Of a DNA stretch of 64,000 nucleotides, positions 40,723 through 48,936 are shown one piece after another. Every line of letters begins with the position of its first letter. Positions within the stretch are counted from its first letter, which is position 1. The notes beneath the pieces are model-generated. The model was not told the DNA's origin. It searched no databases and saw nothing but the letters and a program-made list of their open reading frames with translations. Position numbers and translations under genes: made by a program. The stretch is taken from positions 1,054,001 through 1,118,000 of the forward strand of contig NZ_CP108106.1 in the NCBI RefSeq assembly GCF_041435195.1, in the 5' to 3' direction. The DNA comes from Streptomyces sp. NBC_00224 (GTDB lineage Bacteria; Actinomycetota; Actinomycetes; Streptomycetales; Streptomycetaceae).

Positions 40723-41942
40723 CGGGTCCTCCCATGATCGACAAGTGTGCGCAGGACGTTACCGAGGTCGTCGCGCTCGTTCCAGAAGTACAGCACCAGA
40801 GCGGTGCACGCGGCCCGGTCCGCGGGGTCAAGGGTGTCCAGGTCGAGGACGCCGACCGCCCGCATGACCAGGTACGGGGCCAGCCCGCGGTCGAAGAGCC
40901 CGGGGCCGAAGGCGTCGGCGAAGACGTCCAGCAGACGGCCGAGCAGGTCGGCCCGGGCGGGCGAGAGCCGGTGTGCGAGGTCGATGTGCAGCGTCGCGGT
41001 GCGGGAGTCCAGGCGCGCCCGGCAGAGCGGGGCCGCGTCGGCGTGGGGGGCCTCCCGCCACCGGTAGGCGGCCGGATGGTACTTGGGGAACAGGTATCCA
41101 CCGCCGAGGAAGAGCGACCAGAAGGCGGTCGCCAACTCCCCGCGCACGTCGTTGTACCCGGCGTTGCTCAGGTCGACGAAGACCGCTCCCCTGCCCACGT
41201 TGGTCTCGCTGAAGTCCCCCTGGGACAGCATGCACTCGCGTGCGCCGAGGCCCTCGAAGAAGGCCGCGGTGCCTTCCATGGCGTCTCGCATCGTCACGGG
41301 CTGCGGCACCGAGTTGACCACCACGTGCTGGTCCAGCCACGGCCGGTGGCGCTCGAAGTACCACGGGACGAGCCGTTCGGTGACACGGCGGGCGAAGAAG
41401 ACGTCGATGGGCGAGGCTGAACTCACCGTGCGCCGGGCACAGTTCGCGCGGATCCGGTCGAGCAGCGGCTCGACCTCCCCCGCCGGCAGCAGTGTGCCGC
41501 CCCGCTCGGCCCGGCACAGCAGGTCGAACAGGGTGCCCCGCCCCAGCCCCATCGAGGGGAGGTACTCGTACACCATGACTGTCCCGGCGTCCGTGCGCAG
41601 CAGGGACAGCAGGGCCGGCACCCGGTTGCCCGCGGCGCCGAAGTCCAGGTAGCCGGCGAGCTCGGCGACGGCGCTGCTGGCGCGTACGTATTTGAAGAAG
41701 TACGGCCGTCCGTCCCGCTGGGCGAAGCCGCAGGTCGAGTTCTTCAGCTCGCTCACGTCGGTGATCCGGTAGCCCCGGGACGCCAGCGCGTGCCGCCAGG
41801 CGGGGGCGCTCGGGCCGAGGGCCGACGGCACGGGACCGAGCACCTCGACGCCGCTGAGCGCCGCCACGCCGGCCCAGTCCTGCGCGTCGGCCCGGTCGGC
41901 CAGCAGCTGCCGCAGGGAGGGTGCGGCCGCGGGCGCGGTCAC
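40719..41942 (-). CDS. Aminoglycoside-phosphotransferase-like kinase
   Basis: A 407-residue protein with APH-like kinase features: YFFKYVRASSAVAELAGYLDF (nucleotide-loop Lys and alpha-C-like stretch), VMVYEYLPSMG (hinge), CMLSQGDFSETNVGRGAVFVDLSNAGYNDVRGELA, which parallels the H-G-D-x-x-x-x-N and I-D-F/D-x-x-x-x-G catalytic and metal-binding loops. In place of the usual H-G-D the sequence is S-Q-G-D, but the catalytic Asp and Asn (D-x-x-x-x-N) remain. It could phosphorylate a small molecule or peptide. GTG 41942 overlaps the preceding stop (GTGA). Confidence 0.7.
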   Translation of the reverse strand: MTAPAAAPSLRQLLADRADAQDWAGVAALSGVEVLGPVPSALGPSAPAWRHALASRGYRITDVSELKNSTCGFAQRDGRPYFFKYVRASSAVAELAGYLDFGAAGNRVPALLSLLRTDAGTVMVYEYLPSMGLGRGTLFDLLCRAERGGTLLPAGEVEPLLDRIRANCARRTVSSASPIDVFFARRVTERLVPWYFERHRPWLDQHVVVNSVPQPVTMRDAMEGTAAFFEGLGARECMLSQGDFSETNVGRGAVFVDLSNAGYNDVRGELATAFWSLFLGGGYLFPKYHPAAYRWREAPHADAAPLCRARLDSRTATLHIDLAHRLSPARADLLGRLLDVFADAFGPGLFDRGLAPYLVMRAVGVLDLDTLDPADRAACTALVLYFWNERDDLGNVLRTLVDHGRTR

Positions 41943-42703
41943 GGGGACCCGGCCAGGCCGGTGCGCACCCAGTCCGCCGCCCGGGCCGCCGTCGTCTCCC
42001 GCTCCGCTTCCGGCAGGCCCAGTGCGTCGGCGTCCTTCAGCAGGTCCTCGACGATGTCCTGGACGCGCTGCTGGTAGGCGATGAAGCTGTCGCGGTAGGC
42101 CTCCTTGGGACCGGCGAACCGCAGCGCGTCGTCGCCGTGCACGTCCACCCCGCACTCCCAGTACGAGAAGGTCGTCGAGAGGGCGGCCTTGCGGTCGAAG
42201 CACTGCGCGACGGGTGTGCGCAGATGCAGGGTGCGGTGCGGCAGGGCGGCCGGGGCGAGCAGCCCGGTCAGCCACTGCCGGTCGCAGCCACGGGCCTCCG
42301 AGCGGCCCATGACGGAGTAGAGGTAGCGGTCCATGATGACCACACCGCCCGAGGCGAGGTGCGGGAGCACCTCCCGGTTGACGAGGTCGACGAGCGAGGA
42401 GGCGTACATGAGCGCCATGGTGTACGGATCCCAGTTGTCGTACTTGCCGCGCGCCTTGGAGTGCCAGATGAGCGGGTTCCTGATGAAGGCGCAGACCCGC
42501 ACGTCCCAGCCGTCGGCGGTCAGCGCCGCCTTCAGCAGCTCGATCTGTGTGGTCTTGCCCGCGCCGTCGGACCCCTCCACCGCGATGAGCCGGCCCGGCG
42601 GCACCGCCTCGGCGGCCGCGGCGCCGATGTTGCGTACCGGAGCCAGCCGGGGGTAGGGCCGGATCACCTCGCCCGGGTCGGGAACGTTGTCGTCGATCTT
42701 CAC
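41939..42703 (-). CDS. Thymidylate-kinase-like P-loop kinase
   Basis: A 254-residue dTMP-kinase-fold protein. Walker A is AVEGSDGAGKTTQIELLKAAL (residues 44-52) and MDRYLYSVMGRSE holds the DR(Y/x) motif. A roughly 40-residue N-terminal extension precedes the fold. In housekeeping Tmk the sequence between these motifs differs (this one has WHSKARGKYDNWDPYTMALM), so a special substrate (nucleotide, sugar or peptide-linked) is likely. GTG 42703 follows TAGGAGA. It overlaps the next gene as GTGA. Function in the operon is unknown. Confidence 0.75.
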   Translation of the reverse strand: MKIDDNVPDPGEVIRPYPRLAPVRNIGAAAAEAVPPGRLIAVEGSDGAGKTTQIELLKAALTADGWDVRVCAFIRNPLIWHSKARGKYDNWDPYTMALMYASSLVDLVNREVLPHLASGGVVIMDRYLYSVMGRSEARGCDRQWLTGLLAPAALPHRTLHLRTPVAQCFDRKAALSTTFSYWECGVDVHGDDALRFAGPKEAYRDSFIAYQQRVQDIVEDLLKDADALGLPEAERETTAARAADWVRTGLAGSP

Positions 42704-42743
42704 AGTGCGGTTCTCCTACGGATCATGCGGTACGCCTACGGAT

Positions 42744-44657
42744 TCAGACTGCGGTCAGGGTGGCCACGTCGGCGGCCGTCGACGTGCGGGCGGTGGCCAG
42801 GTACTCCTCGAACCAGTGCAGGACGGACGACGCGACCGCCGCGATCTCGTCCTGTCCCAGCTCCCGGTACTCCGCCCGGTCCGGGATGCGGGCCCTGCCC
42901 CGAGCGGGGAACGTCCGCTCGAACTGGGCGGAGATGGCGGCCGGGTCGGTCTCCTCGACACCGGCGAGGCGCAACAGCATCTTGGCGGCGTTCAGCACCG
43001 ACTTGTACAGGCGGTAGCGGCTCGTCTCGACGCCGAGCAGGGGACGCCGGATCTCGTGCAGGGTTCGGGCCAGGTACTGGATGGTCCGCTGATGGCGCTC
43101 CGACCCGGTGAAGTCCGGCAGTTCCAGGTCCGCACTGACGTACTGGCAGCCGATCCGGCCCTGCCCGAGCGAGTACAGGGCACTGAACGTGCGCGAGTCG
43201 CAGCGCTGCATCAGCAGTTCGTGGCGGGTCAGCACGGTGACGCCGAGCTTGACGTCCAACTCGCGCCGCAGTCTGACCAGTTCGGCCGCCAGGTCGGTGG
43301 TGCATCCGGTCTCGACGACCAGCAGGACGTCGAGGTCGCTGAGTTCGGGGTCGGCGGTGCCGAACCCGACGCTGCCGGCCACGGCGAACAGCAGCAGCCG
43401 CTCACCCAGCGCGGCCCGGATCCCGCGCAGCGCGGTGGCGGCGGCGTGTCGCAGCGCGGTCGGCGCCGCCAGCTCCAGGGGATCGGTCACCCGCAGGGAC
43501 GCGGCGGCCGGGCGTGCGGTGGCGCCGTTCATCAGGCGGTCGAGGGCGCGCTCCAGATCGGGGCAGGGGCCGCTGTTGTCGATGAGCAGGTCGCAGGTCG
43601 CGGCGATCCGGTCGGCTCCCCGTGCCCGCTTCACCTCGTCGTTGTGGGCCAGGGTGGCCGGGTCGACGAGCGAGCGCCGGGCGCGCACCTGCGGGGCGGC
43701 GTCCAGATAGACGACGCTGAGACGCTCACCGAGGAGGCGCTTCAGCTCCCGGGTGATATCGGGGCGGTGCAGGCTCTCGATGGTGTAGTCGAGCAGGTAG
43801 TAGTGCGCGTGGGCGTAACGGTCCAGTTCGTCGACGACCAGCTCGGCCAGCAGTCGGGGCTCTTCGCCGTAGGGATCCGCGAGGCCGTGCCGGGCGGCCG
43901 CCAGCTCGATCAGGTAACCCTGCTTCAGCCGGGTGGTGTCGAACCGGCGGCGCAGATACTCTCCGGCACTGCTCTTGCCGCTCTCCGACAGACCACCGAG
44001 GCCGATGACCCGCCGGACGTCGCCCAGCAACGGACGTACGGGGAGGCCGACTTGGGACAGTTGGGACCGGAGCTGGTTCTGCACGGCGACGATGTCGGAC
44101 CGGTTCGCGTCGATGACCGTGGCGTGCCGGCTCCGCCGGGTTTCGAGGGCGGCGTGCAACAGGTGCTGGTATCGGGCGTACCGCTCGTCCGCGCCCCGCT
44201 CCCGTCCGATGCTGAGTGCGGCCCCCTCGGCCGCCGGGCCCAGGTTCAGCAGAACGCTGTACGGCTCGGGGGCCGGGGCGCCAAGGACCTCGGCGCGCAA
44301 CTCGGCGACCATGGCCTCGGCGTCCCGCGCCGAGAGATCGTCCTTGAGCATGACGGAGGCGACGCAGCTCGCCTCGACGGTGGCCAGGCCGCGGTCCAGG
44401 ATCACCCGGCCGGGCTGGTCGCCGAGTGCGTCCAGGCGCCTGCGGTAGCCGTCGAGGAGCAGCGTGACGAGGTCCTCGCTGCGCGACTCGGTGAACCACC
44501 AGTGGGCCAGCTCGGCGCCGGAGAGCCGGGGCCACCGCGGCTGGTAGTGGTGGACGCTCTCGCCGATCCGTACCGCGTCTCCGGTCGCCCGCCGAAGCAG
44601 CCTCAGCTGGGTGGTCTTCCCCGAGTTGTCGGCCCCGTCGAGGGCGATGACGTTCAC
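42744..44657 (-). CDS. Triple fusion: two P-loop kinases and a nucleotidyltransferase
   Basis: A 637-residue protein with three recognisable enzyme modules. Residues 1-205: thymidylate-kinase-like, Walker A DGADNSGKTTQLRLL (8-15) and ILDRGLATVE. Residues 215-370: a second P-loop kinase of the dephospho-CoA-kinase/adenylate-kinase type, GLGGLSESGKSSAGEYL (222-230), with DAAPQVRARRSLVD as a lid-like region. Residues 400-637: a minimal nucleotidyltransferase of the polymerase-beta superfamily, VAGSVGFGTADPELSDLDVLL (GS-x-x-x-G-x-x-x-x-x-x-S-D-x-D, the metal-binding aspartates) followed by a helical, HEPN-like tail. I know no described enzyme with this order. GTG 44657 overlaps the SDR stop (GTGA). 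Confidence 0.75.
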   Translation of the reverse strand: MNVIALDGADNSGKTTQLRLLRRATGDAVRIGESVHHYQPRWPRLSGAELAHWWFTESRSEDLVTLLLDGYRRRLDALGDQPGRVILDRGLATVEASCVASVMLKDDLSARDAEAMVAELRAEVLGAPAPEPYSVLLNLGPAAEGAALSIGRERGADERYARYQHLLHAALETRRSRHATVIDANRSDIVAVQNQLRSQLSQVGLPVRPLLGDVRRVIGLGGLSESGKSSAGEYLRRRFDTTRLKQGYLIELAAARHGLADPYGEEPRLLAELVVDELDRYAHAHYYLLDYTIESLHRPDITRELKRLLGERLSVVYLDAAPQVRARRSLVDPATLAHNDEVKRARGADRIAATCDLLIDNSGPCPDLERALDRLMNGATARPAAASLRVTDPLELAAPTALRHAAATALRGIRAALGERLLLFAVAGSVGFGTADPELSDLDVLLVVETGCTTDLAAELVRLRRELDVKLGVTVLTRHELLMQRCDSRTFSALYSLGQGRIGCQYVSADLELPDFTGSERHQRTIQYLARTLHEIRRPLLGVETSRYRLYKSVLNAAKMLLRLAGVEETDPAAISAQFERTFPARGRARIPDRAEYRELGQDEIAAVASSVLHWFEEYLATARTSTAADVATLTAV

Positions 44658-45463
44658 GCGGCCCACTCGTGCTGGAAGTCGGTGTGCAGGCTGAGGCCGC
44701 CGTCGATGAGCACCGACTGGCCGGTGATGTAGCGCGCGGCGTCGGAGAGCAGGAAGAGGGCGAGGCCGGCCACCTCGTCGGGCTGTCCGATCCGGCCCAG
44801 CGGTATGCGCGCTTCGGCCCGGGCCTTCTTGTCCTGGTCGGACACCCAGTCCTGGTTCATCTCCGTGTCGATGGCGCCCGGGGCGATGGCGTTGACCCGG
44901 ATCCCGTACGTCGCGTACTCCAGGGCCAGGGTGGCGGTGAGCATCCGCAGCGCCGCCTTGCTCGCCGCGTAGCTGGCGAACCCGGGCTTGGGGACCGTCT
45001 CGTGGACGCTCGTGATGTTCAGGACCGCGCCACGGACGCCGGTGCGCACGAAGTGGTCGAGAGCCGTTCTGGCGCACAGGAACGCGCCGACCAGATTGGT
45101 GTCGAGGACACGGGAGAAATCCGCGAGGGAATGCAGATGAGCGGCGGCGGGGAGCTGTTCGCCGGCATTGTTCACCAGAAAGTCGAGGGAGTTCGTCCCG
45201 CTCAGCGCGAGCTGGTACATGTCCTTCACCGCGGCTTCCGAAGAGACATCCGCTTCGATGAGCTGGTAGTCGGCACCGAGACCGTCCAGATATTCCCGGG
45301 ACTCCTTTTCCCGACGGCGGCCTTCCGTACTGCTCCAGTCGCGGTCGTTGAGCACCACACGGGCGCCGGACCGAGCCAGTCCCCAGGCTATCGATCGGCC
45401 GATTCCGGAACCCGCACCGGTTATCAGGGCGCTTTTTCCTGCCATCGGCAGCTGGTCGGTCAT
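44654..45463 (-). CDS. Short-chain dehydrogenase/reductase, first gene of the minus operon
   Basis: A 269-residue SDR: ALITGAGSGIGRSIAWGLA (TGxxxGxG), NNAGEQLPAAAH, ITSVHETVPKPGFASYAASKAAL (S-Y-K), and the C-terminal ITGQSVLIDGGLSL of the FabG-like group. Arg and Asp in the second strand (VLNDRDW) point to NAD(H). It begins the minus-strand operon, 226 bp from the peptide gene. Start ATG 45463 (MTDQLPMAG) has GAGAGGGG about 11 nt upstream; ATG 45484 would be inside that sequence. It may oxidise or reduce a sugar or peptide alcohol in the locus product. Confidence 0.85.
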   Translation of the reverse strand: MTDQLPMAGKSALITGAGSGIGRSIAWGLARSGARVVLNDRDWSSTEGRRREKESREYLDGLGADYQLIEADVSSEAAVKDMYQLALSGTNSLDFLVNNAGEQLPAAAHLHSLADFSRVLDTNLVGAFLCARTALDHFVRTGVRGAVLNITSVHETVPKPGFASYAASKAALRMLTATLALEYATYGIRVNAIAPGAIDTEMNQDWVSDQDKKARAEARIPLGRIGQPDEVAGLALFLLSDAARYITGQSVLIDGGLSLHTDFQHEWAA

Positions 45464-45613
45464 GGCTGGCCGAACCCCTCTCATCTGCTGGTGAGCCGCT
45501 CAGCCTGGCAAGCTCCCATATATCTCTGATCTACGTCGGAACGGTCACACATATACGGCTCATCAACGAATTATCTATACGCGAGAAAAACGAATGAGTC
45601 GTTCGATCCGGGC

Positions 45614-45643
45614 TTGACGCGGCGTTTCTGATGCTCATATGTT
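45614..45643 (+). promoter_or_regulatory. Promoter of the peptide gene
   Basis: TTGACG (45614-45619) and TATGTT (45638-45643) separated by 18 bp match the principal sigma (HrdB-type) consensus well. Transcription would start near 45650, giving a 5' leader of about 40 nt before the peptide's ribosome binding site. Confidence 0.65.
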
Positions 45644-45689
45644 TCTGGGGCACCCCCGACCGACCGAGAGATGAAGGGAGGCAACCAAA

Positions 45690-45752
45690 ATGCGAGCTCA
45701 CAAGGTGTCGCTCCGTCCGCGTCTGGACAAGACGTCGACGAAGCAGCGGTAA
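45690..45752 (+). CDS. 20-residue peptide: RiPP-like precursor or leader peptide
   Basis: A short gene with a strong ribosome binding site (GGGAGG, about 8 nt ahead of ATG 45690). The product is MRAHKVSLRPRLDKTSTKQR, then TAA. The peptide is strongly basic (6 Lys/Arg in the last 12), has no Cys, and has Ser/Thr clustered near the end. It sits between its own promoter and a terminator hairpin, and heads an operon with an M16 peptidase, modifying-type enzymes and an ABC exporter. This is the layout of a small peptide natural-product precursor. Alternatively it may be a regulatory leader for attenuation, because part of it can pair with the terminator. Both are inferences. Confidence 0.65.
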   Translation: MRAHKVSLRPRLDKTSTKQR

Positions 45753-45765
45753 TTTCCGCTCATAA

Positions 45766-45803
45766 AAAGCAGGGCGGAGCACTTGCTCCGCCCTGCTTTG
45801 TCT
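45766..45803 (+). terminator. Perfect terminator or attenuator after the peptide gene
   Basis: AAAGCAGGGCGGAGC (45766-45780) and GCTCCGCCCTGCTTT (45785-45799) have perfect 15-bp arms and a 4-nt loop, followed by GTCTCT. It begins 13 nt after the peptide's stop codon and 77 nt before the M16 gene. Readthrough must supply the downstream operon unless another promoter exists in the short gap. GCTCCGTCC inside the peptide gene (45710-45718) can pair with the left arm and would compete with it. Confidence 0.8.
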
Positions 45804-45842
45804 CTCCGTACAGACCGTCCGAGAAACCCAGGAAAGGCCGAG

Positions 45843-47054
45843 ATGCCGAGCTCGCCCACCGTCGTCGTACCTTCCACACTGCCGACGATCGCGCTGCTGG
45901 ACGAGCGGCTGCGCACGACCAGCATCTGCCTCGCCGTGCGCTACGGCTCCCGCGACGATCCGGCGGAGCACGGCGGGCTCGCCCATCTGCTGGAGCACAC
46001 GCTGATGTCGGCCCCGCTGGACGGGCGTCCCTCCTTCTGCGAGCAGGTGGAACGGCTCGGCGGCCACGCCAACGCCGAGACCGGTCTCGACATCATGCTC
46101 TTCTACGCCCAGGTGCACGCCGACGACGCCGACACGGTGGCACGACTGCTGCACCAGGCCGTACTCCGGCCCGAGTTGACCGAAGCGGTCCTCGACACCG
46201 AGCGCGACGCGGTCCTGCAGGAGCTCGCCGCGGCGCAGGCCGACCCGGGCGACGTCGTGCAGGACGCCTTCCTGGCCCGGCTGTTCCCCGGCCACCCGCT
46301 GGGCCGGCCGGTCGGCGGCGACGTCGAACAGATCCGCCGGACCACCCTCCTCGACGTACTGGTCGGACACCGCACCAGATTCCTCACCAGCGCCATGACG
46401 CTGGTCGTGACCGGGCCCCGGCTGCCGCGTCTCGACGGCCTCGGGCGCACCGTGCCGGCCGCCGCCGTCCCGCCGCCCGCCGAGGCCCTGGCCCCTCTCG
46501 CCGAGCCCGCCGACGCTGCCGTGACCTGGCCCGACGAGTACGGCTGGGTCTGCGTCGGAGCCCGCTCCACCGGGGCCGACGACCCGCGGCGCCGCCGCTT
46601 CGCGATCCTGGCCCAGTTGCTCGGCGACAGCCCCTCGTCCCCGCTCTACCGCAGACTGCGCAACGAGGCCGGACTGGCCTACACGTTCGCGTGCTGGGAC
46701 CGCGGCTACCAGGAGGCGGGCGCATGGCGGGTCCTGGTCGGCATCGAACCGGGCAACGGTGAAACGGTCGTCGGCATCGTGCGCGAGATCCTGGCCGAAC
46801 TGGCGTCCGCCGGACCGGACCCGGACGACCTGGCGGCCGCCCACCGACAGGCCAGGATGCGGCTGATCCTGGACAGCGAGTCGCCGCTGGACCATCTGCG
46901 CATGGTCGCCCAGCGCAGCCGCGCCGGCACCACCGCGTGGTCGTTGGCCACGGAGCTGGCGGCCCTGGACGCCGTCGACGCGGAGCAGGTCCGCGCGGCG
47001 GCGGCCGAGGTGCTGGGCGAACTGACCGTCGTCGTACGGCCGGAGGCGTCATGA
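45843..47054 (+). CDS. M16 family zinc metallopeptidase
   Basis: A 403-residue single-copy M16-type peptidase. The inverted zinc motif HLLEH lies at 48-52 and the third zinc ligand is the Glu at 127 (in LQELAAAQ), giving the canonical H-x-x-E-H-(x)74-E spacing. GGHANAETGLDIMLFYAQV is the standard substrate-binding edge strand. The second half (AVTWPDEYGWVCVGARSTGA onward) is the inactive beta-sandwich domain. M16 enzymes of this kind cut small peptides (as in PQQ biosynthesis and processing peptidases), so this one may trim the 20-residue peptide. AGGAAAGG precedes ATG 45843. Its stop overlaps the next start. Confidence 0.85.
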   Translation: MPSSPTVVVPSTLPTIALLDERLRTTSICLAVRYGSRDDPAEHGGLAHLLEHTLMSAPLDGRPSFCEQVERLGGHANAETGLDIMLFYAQVHADDADTVARLLHQAVLRPELTEAVLDTERDAVLQELAAAQADPGDVVQDAFLARLFPGHPLGRPVGGDVEQIRRTTLLDVLVGHRTRFLTSAMTLVVTGPRLPRLDGLGRTVPAAAVPPPAEALAPLAEPADAAVTWPDEYGWVCVGARSTGADDPRRRRFAILAQLLGDSPSSPLYRRLRNEAGLAYTFACWDRGYQEAGAWRVLVGIEPGNGETVVGIVREILAELASAGPDPDDLAAAHRQARMRLILDSESPLDHLRMVAQRSRAGTTAWSLATELAALDAVDAEQVRAAAAEVLGELTVVVRPEAS

Positions 47055-47878
47055 GCACCCGCACCAGCGTCTCCCCCGCCTACCTCGCCTGGGCCCAGGA
47101 GCAGCGGATGCGGGCCGAGATCGACCACCACGTCTATGTGGCGGGAGCGCAGACCGACCCCATCACCCAGGAAGAGGCCTGTCTGGTGGAGTACGCCGCC
47201 CCGGAGCTGCTGGCCACTCCAGCCGCCCTGGCCGAGCTGGAACGGCAGCTCGCCGCCGCCCACCCCGAGGCCACGGAGCTGCTGCTGCGCGCGCCCGGCG
47301 ACACCCGACTGCCCGCACCGTGGCGGCCGTCCCTCAGCTATGTGCGCCACACCGGCGCCGCGGCGCAGGCCCCCCGCCCACCGGCCGGCCTCGCCATCAC
47401 CGCAGCCGGACCGGAGCACGACCCGCTCATCGCGGGCTGGCTGGCCCGCGCGATCGCCGACGGCTACGGATACGGGCCCGAGGACGTGCGGACCGGAGAG
47501 CTCATCGACGCCGCGGCCACCGACGTACTCGACGCCCCCGGCCGGGTCTCCTTCCTGCTGACCCGTGACGGCCGCCCGGTCGGTCACGCGACCGTACTGA
47601 CCGACGCCCAGGACGAGGTCACCGGCGCCGAGTTCGTCGACCTGTTCGACCTGCTGGTCGAGGAGAGCGACGTCGTACGGCCCGGCACCACGGCACTGGT
47701 CGCCGCGTGCGCCGCCCTCGCCGCCGAACGGGAACGGCCGCTGTTCGGCAACGTCGTGCACGACAGCGCCGGCCCCGACAGCGGCGCCCGCGTCGTGGCG
47801 TCCCTGCTGGAGCGCGGATGGTGCCTCGACCACCGATTCTGGCGCCGCCCCCGCCCCGACGAGGAGACCTCCGTATGA
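47051..47878 (+). CDS. GNAT-like protein of the peptide operon
   Basis: A 275-residue protein. The C-terminal half looks like a divergent GNAT domain: LAITAAGPEHDPLIAGWLAR, then RVSFLLTRDGRPVGHATVLTDA, then RPLFGNVVHDSAGPDSGARVVASLLERGWCLDHRFW, with the N-terminal 110 residues forming a less recognisable domain. The A-x-G-x-G loop is weak, so an acyltransferase role is tentative. ATG 47051 overlaps the M16 stop (ATGA) and its own stop overlaps the next start, so the operon is tightly coupled. Confidence 0.55.
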   Translation: MSTRTSVSPAYLAWAQEQRMRAEIDHHVYVAGAQTDPITQEEACLVEYAAPELLATPAALAELERQLAAAHPEATELLLRAPGDTRLPAPWRPSLSYVRHTGAAAQAPRPPAGLAITAAGPEHDPLIAGWLARAIADGYGYGPEDVRTGELIDAAATDVLDAPGRVSFLLTRDGRPVGHATVLTDAQDEVTGAEFVDLFDLLVEESDVVRPGTTALVAACAALAAERERPLFGNVVHDSAGPDSGARVVASLLERGWCLDHRFWRRPRPDEETSV

Positions 47879-48936
47879 GTACCCGCGCCCGCGCCGACTC
47901 GGTCGATCTGCCGCTGCTGTACCGGCTGTTCGACCTCTCCCCCGACGACGACCTGCGCTTCCTGGTCCGCCGGGCCAGGGCCACCCGGGAAGCCCTCGTC
48001 CAGCTGGTCTTCTCGGTCGCCGAGCGGGCCGGGCACCGGCTCGGCACCGGATCCGCCGACGAACTGCGCCGCGCCCGGACCCGGGCCGACGGCTACCACC
48101 GTCTGCACACCGCGGTCTCGGCCGCCCACCCCGTACGCGTACTCAAGGGACCGGCGATCGCCCAGCACTACCCCGAAGGCGTCCTGCGGCCGACGGGCGA
48201 CCTCGATCTGGTCGTCTCCGGCGAGAGGGAACTCTGGAACGTCGTCCGGGTGGTGCTCGACCACCAGAGCGTCGACGCGATCGACTACTCGCTGATCGAC
48301 GGCGAGCACCGGCACATGATGGCCACCCTCTCCTGGGCGCCGCTGGACCCCCTGCTCGACCGCGATGCCAAGATCGAGGTGGGCACCGCCGCCTACTTCG
48401 GGGACGGCGCGGTGCTGCCCGTACGCTCCCGGCCCCCGGCGGACGAGGTGCTCACCGGCCTCCTCGCGATCGCGGAGGAACGCTTCCAGCGCGCCTTCCA
48501 CGCCGTCGACGCGATCGACGCGATCGTCCTCTCCCAGATCGGCCCGGACTCGGTCGCGGACGCCGAGGCGACGGTCCGCGAGTTCCGGCTGGCCCCGGAG
48601 GTGGCGGAACTGCTCGCCCACGCCGGACGGTGCGCGCCGCTCGGCCCCTTCGAGGAGCTCCGCCGAAGGCTGGAGCCGGCCGCCGAACAGGAGCGAGAGC
48701 TGCGCGGCGCGGCCACCGCCCGAGGCGCCGCGGCCCAGCGGATCCGCTACGGCATGGAGCTGCGCCGGGCCGACCGGTCCGACTGGCGGCGCGCGGTGGA
48801 GCACCACGCGGGCGGCGACACCCTGATGCTGACCCCGGTCGGCGACTACCTGCTGGTCGAGTCCGAACTGGTCGCGCCGGACCGCTACGAAGCGGCCCTC
48901 GCCGCCCTCCCCCACCTGCCCGAAGGACCACGATGA
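47875..48936 (+). CDS. Nucleotidyltransferase-like protein (PF14907-type)
   Basis: A 353-residue protein with the NTP_transf_5-like signature RVLKGPAIAQHYPEGVLRPTGDLDLVVSG (K-G-x-x-h-x-x-x-Y-P-x-x-x-x-R-x-x-x-D-h-D-L), the nucleotidyltransferase catalytic metal site, followed by HRHMMATLSWAPLDP and a long helical C-terminal part. This family recurs in peptide natural-product clusters, for example beside lasso-peptide genes; members transfer nucleotides or sugars. It may attach a group to the peptide made upstream. ATG 47875 overlaps the previous stop. It is unrelated in sequence to the nucleotidyltransferase of the 42744 fusion. Confidence 0.65.
   Translation: MSTRARADSVDLPLLYRLFDLSPDDDLRFLVRRARATREALVQLVFSVAERAGHRLGTGSADELRRARTRADGYHRLHTAVSAAHPVRVLKGPAIAQHYPEGVLRPTGDLDLVVSGERELWNVVRVVLDHQSVDAIDYSLIDGEHRHMMATLSWAPLDPLLDRDAKIEVGTAAYFGDGAVLPVRSRPPADEVLTGLLAIAEERFQRAFHAVDAIDAIVLSQIGPDSVADAEATVREFRLAPEVAELLAHAGRCAPLGPFEELRRRLEPAAEQERELRGAATARGAAAQRIRYGMELRRADRSDWRRAVEHHAGGDTLMLTPVGDYLLVESELVAPDRYEAALAALPHLPEGPR

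Noticed and set aside
42687..44732. A 681-codon plus-strand frame opposite the kinase fusion
   Set aside because: Antisense to a gene with three intact enzyme motifs; no domain visible in the plus frame.
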